A stretch of 64,000 nt of DNA from Sesamum alatum (GCA_034509735.1 JACGWO010000012.1:2170001-2234000); one strand, 5' to 3'. Positions 1-10,696 are shown, numbered from the stretch's first letter. The notes: generated by a model not told the origin, from the letters alone. Numbers and translations: made by a program.

Positions 1-599
1 CAAAATTAAAAAATGTTTATAATGTGATATAATTTATTTTCCAAAAATTCAAAGAGATATTTTTCTCCAAAAAAATTGAAGTCAGTTGATTTTGACGATC
101 TCTCATTTATAAAATTAAAATATTAAAAAACAATACTTATTTGAATATTCCAAAATATAAAAATAAATATCTCAAAGTTTTAATATATTAGTAGTGAGAA
201 TTTTAATTATTAGGTACAATGAACTAAAAATATTTAATATCTCAAAGTTCAAGAAGAAATTTTATGATAGTTTTACTATGAATAACTAAAAATAGTTAAA
301 AATTTAATATTAAAATTTTATTGAATTAAAATCTATATTTATTATTAATTGAACACATCTCTATAAATGTTTTGATTAATTTAAAATATAGAAAAGAATA
401 AAATAAAATTTAAACAACCGTGTGGACCTTTTCTGAAAAGAGCTCGCATTACACACACATGAAAATGAAATATATTTACATGAATATATAAAGATTTACA
501 AACTATATGATTATAGATTTAGTAGAATCATATTTACATAGTTCGATAAACTAATATGATCATGAATCTTTCCACCTTGTAAAACATCGTAATTAGCAA
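1..599. other. AT-rich intergenic DNA, no gene seen
   Basis: This stretch is almost entirely A/T with short runs and no open frame longer than background. I see no terminal repeats, primer sites or protein similarity. From about 600 onward it grades into the satellite-like array. Confidence 0.6.
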
Positions 600-873
600 A
601 CAAAAAAATGAATCTAAAAAACAACAAGAAAACTAAAGTTACAAATAAAAATTTAACGGATGATACTATAATATATAATAAACAAAAAGGTAAATTTTAA
701 ATAGAAATAAAAATTAAATGTCAGATGAATTAAGTATAATCATACCAAGAAATAAATATGTACCTATTAACACTAAAGAAATATGTTCCTTCTTGTAAAA
801 AAAAAATGAAGTTTGAAAAAGAACAACAAAATTAAATTGTAGATCAAAAATTGAAAAGATGATAATATATATA

Positions 874-1024
874 TGATGTGGATAGAGGGGTGGATTCATT
901 GTAAACTTATCTTTTTTATGAATAATATAGCAACTTTACACATTTCATCACTCTTTTTTAGCTTCTTGCATTGTTTTGGTGCAAACGTGTGTAGACTACT
1001 TTCTTTCCGAATTTTTCACCATCA
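874..1024 (+). repeat. 5' LTR of the Tat element, internally deleted
   Basis: It begins TGATGTGGA and then jumps to sequence equivalent to the last third of the 3' LTR (the 'ggggtggattcattgtaaac' segment), ending CACCATCA. It is 151 bp against 391 bp for the 3' copy, so about 240 bp including the promoter region is gone. Confidence 0.85.
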
Positions 1025-1026
1025 GC

Positions 1027-1045
1027 TTGGCCCCATCTGTGGGAA
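1027..1045 (+). other. Primer binding site of the Tat element
   Basis: The sequence TTGGCCCCATCTGTGGGAA lies two bases after the LTR end. It resembles the TTGGCGCC-type primer region common in Tat and Athila elements, with mutations. Confidence 0.6.
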
Positions 1046-1063
1046 GGAGTCTAGGCATCGAAG

Positions 1064-2190
1064 ATGAACACCAGATCAAGGGCAAGAAGCGTGAATGTGG
1101 GGCAGGAGGACCCCGAGAGAAGAGGCGAGGAGGAACAGGGCCACGCCCTGGCGAATCCACCAGCACCAACTCAGAGGTTGGAGGACCGAGAGGAAGGAAG
1201 AGGTCAAGGCCCACGCCTTGGAGAATCCACCGGCGCCCCGCCACGAGGAAGAGGGGAAGGAAGAGGTCGAGGCCCACGCCTCAGAGAGTCCACCGGCGCA
1301 CCGCCAGGAGGAGGAGAGGCAGGAAAAGGTCGAGGCCCACGCCTCGGAGAGTCCACCGGCACACCGCCAGGAGGAGGAGAGGTAGGAAGAGGTCGAGGCC
1401 CACGCCTCGGAGAGTCCACCGGCGCCCCGCCAGGAGGAGGAGAGGCAGGAAGAGGTCGAGGCCCACGCCTCGGAGAGTCCACCGACGCATCGCCAGGAGG
1501 AGGAGATGCAGGAAGAGGTTGAGGCCCATGCTTCGGAGAGTCCATCGGCGCACCGCCAGGAGGAGGAGAGACAGGAAGAGGTCAAGGCCCACGCCTTGGA
1601 GAATCCACCGGCGCCCCGCCAGGAGGAGGAGAGGCAGGAAGAGGTCGAGGCCCACGCCTCGGAGAGTCCACCGACGCACCGCCAGGAGGAAGAGAGGCAG
1701 GAAGAGGTCAAGACCCACGTCTTGGAGAATCCACCTGCGCACTCAGGAGGAGGAGAGGCAAGGAGAGGTCGAAGCTCCCCCTCAGCATGAGCAAGGCCCA
1801 CGCCTTGGAGAATCCACCTACGCATCCAGGAGGGGGAGAGGCAGGTAGAGGTCGAGGCTCCACCTCCACCCCCAGTTATTCAGATAACTCTCAAAACTCT
1901 TCGCCAGTTGGTGGAGGATGCATCCGCCCAAGCCGTCAAGCCGCCGGAAGGGCCATAGAGGAAGGTAAAGGGTCTCCTTAAGGCAGAAGGAAGTAGGCAT
2001 GAACGCAGACATGTGCCCCCGGGGGATTTAACTCAGTACACCCCCCGGACCTCGCGGACTCAAACGCTCTATGCAGCCAAGCAACAAGGATTGGGATTGA
2101 GACCGTAGCTCGGAGGAATGCCACTACTTGGAGAAGGAGGTCAAGGAGCTGATCCGAAGAGATGACTTACGAGAATTCGTGGGATAAGGG
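1064..2190 (+). pseudogene. Tat gag pseudogene with a 21-residue repeat domain
   Basis: The likely start is the ATG at 1064 (MNTRSRARSVNVGQED), 39 bases after the 5' LTR, as expected for gag. After about 40 codons the protein enters repeats of about 21 residues. The coherent reading is acidic and His/Pro-rich ('EEVEAHASESPPAHRQ', 'EEVKAHALENPPAPR') and lies in a different frame from the start codon, so a frameshift occurred near 1180-1200. Near 2107-2187 a Tat-type gag C-terminal signature is visible ('ECHYLEKEVKELIRR', then 'LREFV') followed by a TAA. Function in the family is capsid formation; this copy is not translatable as one protein. Confidence 0.7.
1130..1870 (+). repeat. 63-bp GC-rich tandem repeat inside gag
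   Basis: The anchor 'ggtc' recurs at 1202, 1265, 1328, 1391, 1454, 1517, 1580, 1643 and 1706, exactly 63 bp apart, then at 1767 and 1850 with small indels. Each unit holds a hairpin-forming core such as CGAGGC-CCAC-GCCTCG. Because 63 is divisible by three and the unit lacks stops, several frames on both strands stay open across the array. Those long open frames are by-products of the repeat. Confidence 0.95.
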
Positions 2191-3114
2191 AAACAAGAGC
2201 TCCAGGAAACCGCTTCTGAAGACAGGCACGAGGTATGTGGGAGTGAAGCAGGAAGCAGAATAAGCTAGCAGGGACAACCTCCCAACTACTTTAGTTATGA
2301 GGGTTACCTCGGGAGGCCCAATAAGAAGAGATACGAAGCAAAAACCGCTCAGAGAGTAGAGCAAGATGAAGGAGTTGCGTGAGAACAAGCAAAAGTCGCT
2401 CAAAGAGCAAGGCAAGCTGAAGGAGTTGCGGTGAGAGCAATAGGACGCGATGCCAAACCATACCATCTTTGGCGAGAAGGCAGCAGTGTCGCCAACGGAT
2501 CCCAAAAACAAGTCGGAGTGTGATGCGCTGAGCAAGGGGAGAAAAGCTGACTTGCGTCACAGAAGCGACGTATGCATGGGGAGAAAGCAGGAGTGACATA
2601 TGTGAGGGTGGATAGCGACTTCCAACCTGTGGTCAAGTAGAAAGAGGGAGGCAGCGAAGCTAGGGGAGCAGATGACAAGTACTTGCCAAACATCCAAGTG
2701 TTAAGAAGGAAGTCGGTGGGTTCACCCTAGAATAAATTCCGCGGTCATGCAAGGAAGAGACGAAAGGACTCATGAAGTCAGCCAGCTTATTGCCTCATTC
2801 GGAGAGCGAGAAGATAACCTACTGAGTCGAGAGTGACACGAAGTGAACGTAATGTGGGAAGAAGCCTTGCCGGTGAAGAGCGTTTCATCAAGCTGGGAAG
2901 AGGGTTTGGAAGAAGATTGAGAATTTGGGATTTTGCTTCAAGAGTCCAAAGAACCCCAAGGAAGCAAGGGTAAGTCAAGCTAGGTCAACAGAGCTCATGG
3001 TAATTGGAAGTAAACTGCATAAGAGAGACTTTTTTGCAAACCACATCTTGGATACGTCGGTGAGGATTAAGTAGAGTAGAAAGAGGGAGGCTGCGTAATC
3101 ACTCCGAAGGTAGA
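2190..3114 (+). other. Decayed gag-protease spacer of the Tat element; pol deleted
   Basis: Shortly after the gag C-terminus a stretch reads 'VMRVTSGGP' (about 2295-2325), similar to the spacer before protease in Tat elements. Beyond it I see no protease DSG motif, reverse transcriptase or RNase H. The stretch is about 900 bp, far too short for those domains, so pol was removed by internal deletion. Confidence 0.5.
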
Positions 3115-3812
3115 GTGATAGCATGCCAGGCCCCGAAGCGAGGACACCTCTGGCCTACCGAGCGTAAGGATGCATGGAAGTTAGTCAAAGACTCCGAGGA
3201 TGCCAGGAGCATGCCGACATCATTCACGCCCCAGCGGGAAGTATGGACCTTCGCAACATCCCGTTCGGACGGGCAGGCGGAAGTAACCAGCAGGGTAGTC
3301 TTCCAAAATTTGAAGACAAGGCTAGAAGACGCCAGAGGCAATTGAGTAGAGGAGCTTCCGGGAGCTCTATGAGCATATCGAACCACCCCACGTCGAAGCA
3401 CGGGGGAAATCCCCGCTCAGACTGATCTACGGGTCGGAAGCCGTCATCCCAGTGGAGATTGGAGAAGAGACACTCAGAGTGAAGTGCTACGAGCCGACTA
3501 GCAACAAAAGTAAAAGGAGAGTCGACCTGGATTTTCGGGAGGATCTAAGGAGCAGCGCAAATGTCAGGACTGAAGCATACAAAACGTTGATGGCAAGAGC
3601 CTACAACGATAAAGTCAGACATCGAGACTTCCAAGTGGGCGACCTCATTTTGCGGAAGGCTGACGCCACAGGGAATAGTGGGAAGCTGGATGCCAAGTGG
3701 ATCGGGCCGTATTAAGTGATTGAGATTCTGGGGAAAAGAACGTACCGCCTGCAGAAATTAAACGGAAATGAAGTACCGCGTACATGGAACGTGGTCAATC
3801 TGAAAAAGTAGG
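3115..3812 (+). pseudogene. Tat integrase remnant with its catalytic core deleted
   Basis: The reading starts in the N-terminal zinc-binding region ('RGHLWPTERKDAWKLVKD'), jumps to the end of the catalytic core ('DGQAEVTSRVVFQNLKTRL', 'AYRTTPRRSTGE', 'YGSEAVIPVEIG') and runs through the C-terminal domain ('VGDLILRKAD', 'GPY', 'YRLQKL', 'PRTWNVVNLKK'). The DDE residues fall in the missing part. At least two frameshifts and stops occur (a TGA-type stop near 3345, a TAA near 3713). In an intact element this enzyme inserts the cDNA into the genome. Confidence 0.85.
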
Positions 3813-3957
3813 TTGTATAAAATTTTCCCGTTTTAAGTTATATGAAGTTTTATCATTTAAGACTTTCTTGTACCCCTAATTATGATAATGAAATTTTCTT
3901 TTTGACAAGTTCTTGTCGCCTGTATGTTTTATTTGTTGCAAAAATGGGGATTGCCCC

Positions 3958-4440
3958 AAAATAATAAAGAGAGGAACTGCCTCTCACAGATAATAAAGAG
4001 AGGGACTGCCTCTCATAGGGGGACTGCCCCTAATACTTAAACACCATTTCAAAGAGAGGGACTGCCCCTAATACTTAAACATCATTTCAAAGAGAGGGAC
4101 TGCCTCTCATAGGGGGACTGCCCCTAATACTTAAACATCATTTCAAAGAGAGGGACTGCCTCTCATAGAGGGATTGCCCCTCACATTAATACTATATTTA
4201 TAAGAGGGGACTGACCCTCACAGTATTATTTTGTCTGAAAGAGGGGGATGACCCCTCACGTTAATATTTTACCTAAAAGAGGGGATGACCCCTCACCTTA
4301 ATATCTTGTTTGAAAGAGGGGGATTGCCCCTCTATCCAGAAAAGAGGGGGTTTGCCCTTCACCTTGATATTCAGTTCAACTTATAAGTATTTAGTTTAAT
4401 ATTTTGCTTGTAAGAGGGGGATTGCCCCTTACATTTGAAA
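3958..4440 (+). repeat. Array of short palindromic repeats in the Tat 3' region
   Basis: More than ten copies of a core like AGAGGGACTGCCTCTCA or GAGGGGATTGCCCCTC occur, spaced roughly 25-60 bp and separated by A/T spacers. Each core is a small inverted repeat. A sub-array also repeats 'ctaatacttaaacatcattt'. Variable tandem repeats in the 3' untranslated region are a known feature of Tat-lineage elements. Confidence 0.85.
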
Positions 4441-5987
4441 GTTAATTCGAGAAAAAACAACTCAACGTAATAAGTAATAGAGAAACAAAATTTGATAACA
4501 TAGTAAAAAAGAACCCTTGCGAAATTCCAAGAATGTTTTGGTAAGAATAACTCTTAAGAAGTTCCTCAAAATGACAAAGAACTCCCGCGAAGTTACAAAA
4601 TATCCCAACCAAGGGAACTCCCACAGAGCTTTTGAAGAGATCAATATGATGCCTCGCGATGCGAGGTGATCTAAATGTAACGCAACGCAACACAGTTACA
4701 ACAACCATCAAAGGGGCAAGGTCCCCCTAGCTACCACGGCGGCATACGAGGTTGCGGAGGATGAGGGAGTGAGCAACAACATCTCCCTTCCATGACGAAA
4801 AGCGAGAACGGACTCGCGAAGCGTGCTTGCAAGAACAACACACCAAGCCTCTAGAAAGAAATGTGTTACAACTGTGGAGAGGAAGGGATAGAAGAGCGAG
4901 TCCTTAACAACTCTCCCAAGGATGAACAAGATATCGAAAATCCACAAGAGAGGAAGTGGTGCCGAGATCCCGCAAACATCGGAAGAACTCTTCGAAGTAC
5001 GCAAAAGAATTAGGAGAGAAGTGGCTGATGCGCGACCTCGAGGTTTGAAGCGGGGGTTTGCGCTATCAAAGGAAATCGAGGAGTTTTCAACTTTTTTCTA
5101 ATTCTAAAATTTGGGAAAATCTAGCAAGTCAGATGAATGTTGCAGGTGCCATAAACCGAAATCACCTCGTGATTAAAATCAACCACTTCAGCAAGCAAGT
5201 GAGGAAGAAGGAGGGGCAACAAGACACCCTCGATTGAAATCTGACCGAGGCGGTCTCAACCGAGGCTTGGCCGAGGCACACGCCTCGGCCACGTCCAGGC
5301 CGAGGTACATGCCTCGGCCACATCCAGGCCAAGACGGGCGCCACAGCCAGATCCCAGCTAAGGCATACCTCAGCCGTGCCATGACCCACCATCGACGAAC
5401 CGCCTACGACGCCTCGTTGGACATTTTCTTGAAGTGCGGGGCATCCGAAAATTCTTTCGAACTAACAAATTATCTCTGTTTCTTCTAGATTAATGAAGGA
5501 TGACTTTTGGAAGTCGAAGAATGAAAACTATTGCAAGGAAAGGGATGAAGAGCCATATACCTGAGCCAACTCGTTTCAACGTCTTTCTGGAATGTGGCTG
5601 AGACCAAGTAGGCAGGCCAAACAAAGCAAGAGGAAGAAAGTCAGAATATCCCACCAAGTGCATACATAGAAGATAAGGAATCCCAGCAAGGGAAGGAATT
5701 GAACCAAGAGTTGAGTCGAAAGAGAAAGAGCTTACATGAAGAAGGGTCCCAAGAAGGAAGAAACCCGTGGCAGAAGTAGAAGGTCGAGGGAAAAGAGCCC
5801 TAGTAGAAGAAGGAGGAAGAAGGTAAAAGAGCTCCAGTAGAAGGAGGATTTGTGCCAAGAGGAATCCCAGAAGAAGAAGACCCTACGTCAAAAGGGAACA
5901 TTATCAAGAAGAGGAAGATGAATCAAAACCAAATTATCTATTAGAATTTCCAAATTTTCCAAAAATATTTGGAAGTTGGGGGGCTAC
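4441..5987. other. Tat 3' non-coding region with antisense open frames and paired hairpins
   Basis: Between the palindrome array and the 3' LTR there is no sense coding similarity. On the minus strand, open frames occur at 4442-4711, 4708-5004 and 5490-5858; they are hydrophobic and I recognise no domain. Tat-lineage elements are known sometimes to carry an extra antisense ORF here, so a relic is possible. At 5269-5290 and 5298-5319 there are two GC-rich hairpins (9-bp and 8-bp stems). The polypurine tract ends the region. Confidence 0.5.
5971..5983 (+). other. Polypurine tract of the Tat element
   Basis: The sequence GGAAGTTGGGGGG lies just before the 3' LTR (CTAC, then TGATGTGG). This is the position and composition expected for the plus-strand primer. 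Confidence 0.7.
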
Positions 5988-6378
5988 TGATGTGGAGAAA
6001 AAAACCAAGTTTTCAAAGAGACCCTCCAAATTATTATAAATTGCAGCAAGGCCCTCATTGGGAGTTGGGGGAAGTTAAAAAGAGAAGTTAAGGGGGAAGT
6101 TAAGAAGTTGTGGGGAGTTGTAAAGAAAGTGGGTACATGAAATGACGAAAATACCTCAGCAGATCAATTTTAGGCCGTAGGATCAAAGGGCAACGTTGTA
6201 ATTTCACCCCCAAAAATTTACTATAAATAGGGGGGTGGATTCATTGTAAACTTATCTTTTTTTTTTTTTTTATGAATAATATAGCAAATTTACACATTTC
6301 ATCACTCTTTTCTAGCTTCCTGCATTGGTTTGGTGCAAACGTGTGTAGACTACATTCTTTCCGAATTTTTCACCATCA
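5988..6378 (+). repeat. 3' LTR of the Tat element
   Basis: It spans 391 bp from TGATGTGGAG to CACCATCA. A possible TATA box (CTATAAATAG) lies near 6222. The last 150 bp match the 5' LTR with few differences apart from a long T run. Confidence 0.85.
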
Positions 6379-7470
6379 ATATGTATATATAATTGGTGCA
6401 TAAAAATAAACAATAGGTAAATACTTAAACATAAATAAAAACTAAATGGCAGATTAAGTAGAACCACACAAATACATGTTAAATGAAATATATAGCAATT
6501 AACGCTAAATATTCTGTTCGCTCTTGTAGAGAAACAAAAAATAAAAAAGAATGAAATATGAAAAGGAAAAAAAAATGTAAACTACAAAACAAATTAATGG
6601 ATGAAACTACAATATATGGACAAAAAAATTGGTGTATAAAATATACAAAAGAATAAATATTTAAACAGATACAAAAACTAAATGTCAAATCAAATAGAAT
6701 ATTTTAAATAAATGTTAAAATAAAATATTATTATTAAGACCAAATAAATCTATTCCTTCTCGTAGAAAAACAAAATCAAGCATTCACCATAGAAATCTAA
6801 AAATTTAACACCATAAGAGGAATAAATATTAAACTTATTATTTAATAAAGAAAACACAAGAAAATGGTAGAGATTATTATCCCAATATGTACCTAATAAA
6901 AACTAAATAAATTTGTCCCTTCTTGTTAAGAAAATGAAGTTTGAAAAAAACATAATTAAACTGTAGAATAAAATTTTAAAAGATGATATATATACATATA
7001 AAATCGGTGCATAAAATAAACAAAGGATAGATATTTGAATAGAAATAAAGTCTAAATGGCAGATTAAGTATAATCATAGAAATAAGTATTATACGAATTA
7101 ATATAATACCCATTAAGGCTAAATAATATGTTCATTCTTGTAGAAATACAAAAATTTTAAAAAAGTAAAATATGTTAAAGAACAACGGAAGTCAACTATA
7201 AATCAAAACTAATGGATGAAATCATAATATATAAAAACAAAAAACTTGTGTATAAAAGATAGGAAAGAGTAGATATTTAACAGAAATAAAAACTAAATAA
7301 TAAATTAAGTAAAATAATACAAATAAATATTTAAAAGTAATATTTTCCATTAACACCAAATAAATCTATTTCTTCTTGTAGAAAAATAGATCAAGCAATC
7401 ACCATATATAGAAATATGAAAATTAACACCGTAAGAGGAATAAATATTAAAGTTATTATTTAATAAAGAA

Positions 7471-7886
7471 AATATATTTCAAGTATTATGAAAACTAAGA
7501 TATAAAAAATATAACGACATCATGATAAAGAGTAAAACATCAATTTAACCAGATGAGATGAGTGTAAAAGATAAATAATTATTAAAATTTAACAGGCATA
7601 AGTATATGAGTAATGGGTGAAGATTAACATAATTGAAAGATCCTGGAGGAAAAAAAAACATAAATTAATACCATAGAAAAGTGTAAGATGTTACTGTAGC
7701 CATAGAAAAAGCAATGAGAAAAATTAAGTATACGGAGTGTTTAATTTTGAAATCAATAGAGAATAGGAAATTGGTAGAATTGGGTCTATCTAATGAATGA
7801 GAGATGCAGAGTATTTAAATACAAATGTGACAGAGATCATGATCATTAGGTAACGATTTAAAATAAATATAAATTAAAATAGTATC
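7471..7886. other. AT-rich DNA, no gene seen
   Basis: The stretch is A/T-rich with no recognisable coding or terminal repeat. It separates the satellite-like array from the next tandem repeat. Confidence 0.5.
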
Positions 7887-8205
7887 ATAATTTTGGAGAT
7901 ATGATTTGGATAGATATAAAATAATATCTAATATATTAAAAGATAATGTTTCCAACCAATTAGAATTTTTCTTGATAATTAGAAATTCAATTATAATCTT
8001 GGATATAAGATTTTGGATAAATATAAAATAAATATTTAATATATTAAAATAGATTATATTTCTAACCAATAAGATTTTTATTGACAAATAATTTTTTATA
8101 ATCTTGGAGATAAGATTCTAGATAAATACAAAATAAATAATGAATATTTTAAAAATAAATAATGTTTCTAACCAACTAGATTTTTTCTTGGGAATTAAAA
8201 AATTC
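7887..8205 (+). repeat. Three-copy tandem repeat of about 105 bp
   Basis: The landmark 'ataatcttggagataagat' (with variants) occurs at 7887, 7993 and 8098. Each is followed by a similar run ('gataaatataaaataaat...') and then 'aaccaa(t/c)(t/a)aga'. The open frame on the minus strand here is an A/T-rich by-product. Confidence 0.8.
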
Positions 8206-8273
8206 AAAAACACCAGAAAAAGGTATTTGGTCAAAATTAAACTAATTTGGTCAAACTTCGTTTTACTATATAT

Positions 8274-9443
8274 ATAGATACATATTACTCATTTTATTTT
8301 AAAGTTTGAATTATTTATAATTTTATGTACTTAGTTATTTTGCCACTTAAAAAATTATCATTTACCTTATATTTAAATTTAGATAAATGTAAGATTATTT
8401 GTTTATACAAAAGATTCGCTCCTTTTTCTAGGTAATTAGTTAGTAAAATAATTTAAATTCATTTTTGTATTCAATATACTTTTGTATTTTTATACTTACT
8501 AATTAATTTAATTTTTAATGAATAAATTATTTACTTATTTTTATATTTAAAATATAATTACTTATAGTTCTATTTAATTAGTTTTTAAAAATACATTCTT
8601 TTGTGGATAAACTATTGGATGTTATGTATAAAATAACTACATATATATTGGATAAATATGATTTTTGTTAACTTATAAAAAATATATAATATATAATATT
8701 GATTAGATTCTTTTGGATAAATACTAATATTTTTTTTTCTTTTTTATCTAAAAAGTTTTTAAATTCCATTTGATAGAATCGAGCTCATTGAGGCCATCCA
8801 CATCTGTGCATACGTGGCGCTTAGGTGGATAGTCTCAATAATTCTGTTTTATTACATATAGATTACTCATTTTATTTTAAAGTTTGAATTATTTGTATTT
8901 TTATTTCCTTAGTTATTTTGCCACTTAAAAAATTGTCATTTACCTTATATTTAAATTTAGATAAGTGTACGATTATTTGTTTATCCAAAATATTCACTCC
9001 TTTTTTTAGGTAAATAGTTAGTAAAATAATTTAAATTCATTTGTGTATTCAATATACTTTTGTCTTTTTATAGTTACTAATTAATTTAATTTCTAATGTA
9101 TTAATTATTTACTTATTGTTATATTTAAAATAAAATTACTTATAGTTCTATTTAATTAGTTTTTGAAAAATACAATTTCTTTTGTGGATAAACTATTGGT
9201 TGTTATCTATAAAATAAGTACATATATGTAAGATAAATATATTTTTTGTTTACTTATAAAAAGTATATAAATATATAATATCGATTAGATTCTTTTCGAT
9301 AAATACTAATACTTCATTTTCTTTTTTATCTAAAAACTGTTAGATTCCATTTGGCAGAATTGAGCTCATTGAGGTTATCCACATCTGCGCATACGTGGTG
9401 CTTAGTTGGATTGTCTCAATGATTCTGTTTTATTATATATAGA
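8274..9443 (-). repeat. Tandem duplication (about 580 bp) with Helitron-like 5' termini
   Basis: Two copies of a 578-581 bp unit lie head to tail: the landmark 'tactcattttattttaaag' is at 8286 and 8864, and 'gagctcattgagg' at 8781 and 9362. Read on the minus strand, each copy starts A|TCTATAT(A/G)TAATAAAAC, at about 8863 and 9443. A third related start, A|TCTATATATATAGTAAAAC, lies at about 8274. Plant Helitrons begin with TC in this sequence style and insert between A and T. I found no convincing CTRR-type 3' end on this strand, so these are 5' fragments or a tandem amplification. Confidence 0.55.
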
Positions 9444-10696
9444 TATTGTAAGGGAATTGTAGCAATTTCTTAATTTTTAATTTGAATTTAGTTCATTCTT
9501 TAGATAAATGAGATCTTATGTTGTGATTTGCTTTTTTAAAAAGGAAAAAAATATAATTTACATATTAGTAAAGTTATTACATTTAAAATTTTTAATTCAC
9601 TTCATGTAAAACATGAACTATATAATAATTAATTACTTAGTTTTTATGGAGATAAAGTTTCATATTTTATCCTTCAAAAATCACCATAAGATATACTATA
9701 TGCCGTTTATACTTTACAGTGTTATATTGCTTCCAAAAATTCCAAAAATTGAATAGGGAGTAGTATGGTTTGCAAATTGCTCGAAGCTTATAGCATATTA
9801 ATACGGCTTGTTTGTTATCTTTTTTTGGTTAAAACTTAGTAGTTATAATTGCCTACTTATATATTTCAATTTATTTTGTATTGTAAATTTTTGCATGTTT
9901 TGTGTTTTATGATTATAGTTTTTTCTCCTCTTGCTATCCCTTTTTAGTTTTTATTAATGTATTCAGGCTTCTAGAAAAATGTATGATAGATAGTTGTTGT
10001 TTTAATTGTTTATTTATTCTTGTTCAACTCATTCTTTTGTTTTCACATTATTCTTTCATATTTTGCACCGATGAAAGTGTTTTTATTCTCAGGATCGGTG
10101 ATAATGTTGCTATATTTATGATTTAATTGAATTTAGTCATTTTATGTTTATTTATTTTTATTTTATTTTGTCATTCATGATAATTAATTTACTCCTTATC
10201 TTTTTCGTTCAATAGGATGGAATGATACTGGAATTTTGAAATTATTTTAAACTAATTTTTCTTTTTTTCTTCCATCTTTTCTTTTCTTTCTTTTTTTTTT
10301 TTTGGGTACCATTTTAGTTATCTTTCTTATAACTCATTAAAAGTGACTTTATATTTTTTCTTTATATTTTTTTTAAAGATTTATGTATTTTAATAGGATT
10401 TTTTTATGGAAGATGAACTATATAATACAAAAAATATATTTAACTAATTCCTTATTTTTTTTATATTTTTGTATGAGGTTGAATGTATGTAAAAAGTATA
10501 TATATATATATATATTTAATAGAATGTCATAATTGTTTAAAAGTAATCCTTATATAATACAAAGTTTAGTAAGTAAAAAATATATTATATATGTAGGAAA
10601 ATATTTTTGTTAATAATAATCAAAATAGATTAAAAATTTAAAATTACTATTTTTTACCTATTAAAAATAAAAATTTTATTTATATATATATATATA
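9444..10696. other. AT-rich DNA with intron-like composition, no gene assigned
   Basis: The stretch is T-rich on the plus strand, including a 74-codon frame at 9902-10126 without recognisable similarity. Splice-acceptor-like T-rich tracts ending in CAG or TAG occur near 9966 and 10214, so captured intron/exon pieces are possible but unproven. Short (TA)n tracts lie near 10498-10516 and 10679-10701. Confidence 0.4.

Larger units (their letters stand above)
874..6378 (+). mobile_element. Deleted Ty3/gypsy element of the Tat (Retand/Ogre-like) lineage
   Basis: The element has a 5' LTR, primer site, gag remnant, a fused integrase remnant, a long 3' non-coding region with repeats, a polypurine tract and a 3' LTR. 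Both LTRs start TGATGTGG and end in CATCA. The flanks are ATATA and ATATG, a target duplication with one mismatch. Protease, reverse transcriptase and RNase H are missing, so the element is non-autonomous. The lineage call rests on the integrase C-terminus (motifs 'VGDLILRKAD', 'GPY', 'PRTWNVVNLKK'), the primer region and the long repeat-bearing 3' region, all typical of Tat elements. Integrase DDE catalytic residues are absent. It inserted into the satellite-like array. Confidence 0.85.
600..7470. repeat. AT-rich satellite-like tandem array, interrupted by an LTR element
   Basis: A recurring landmark ('cttgta' or a near variant, followed by an A-rich tract) occurs at about 792, 6523, 6759, 6922, 7137 and 7375. 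Spacings are about 236, 163, 215 and 238 bp after 6523. Landmarks three steps apart are 614-620 bp apart, once the 5.5-kb insertion and its target duplication are removed. Long segments after 6523 and after 7137 match each other closely. This is a diverged tandem array with three monomers per higher-order unit. It has no coding capacity. The Tat element at 874-6378 sits inside one monomer; a paralogous monomer near 6975-7060 shows what the empty site looked like. Confidence 0.7.

Noticed and set aside
1076..1825. A 249-codon antisense frame across the same repeat
   Set aside because: It is open only because the repeat unit has no stop on that strand. No promoter or domain supports it.
976..1848. 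A 290-codon Arg-rich open frame
   Set aside because: It is an off-frame reading of the 63-bp gag repeat. The coherent acidic reading and the gag start lie in other frames.
3958..4440. Regularly spaced palindromic repeats as a CRISPR array
   Set aside because: The spacers are repeated too, spacing is uneven, no cas genes exist, and the array lies inside a plant LTR element.
7815..8087. A 90-codon minus-strand frame
   Set aside because: It is an A/T-rich by-product of the 105-bp tandem repeat.
9902..10126. A 74-codon plus-strand frame
   Set aside because: It is T-rich, intron-like sequence giving Phe/Leu/Ile runs, with no similarity. A captured gene piece cannot be excluded but is unsupported.
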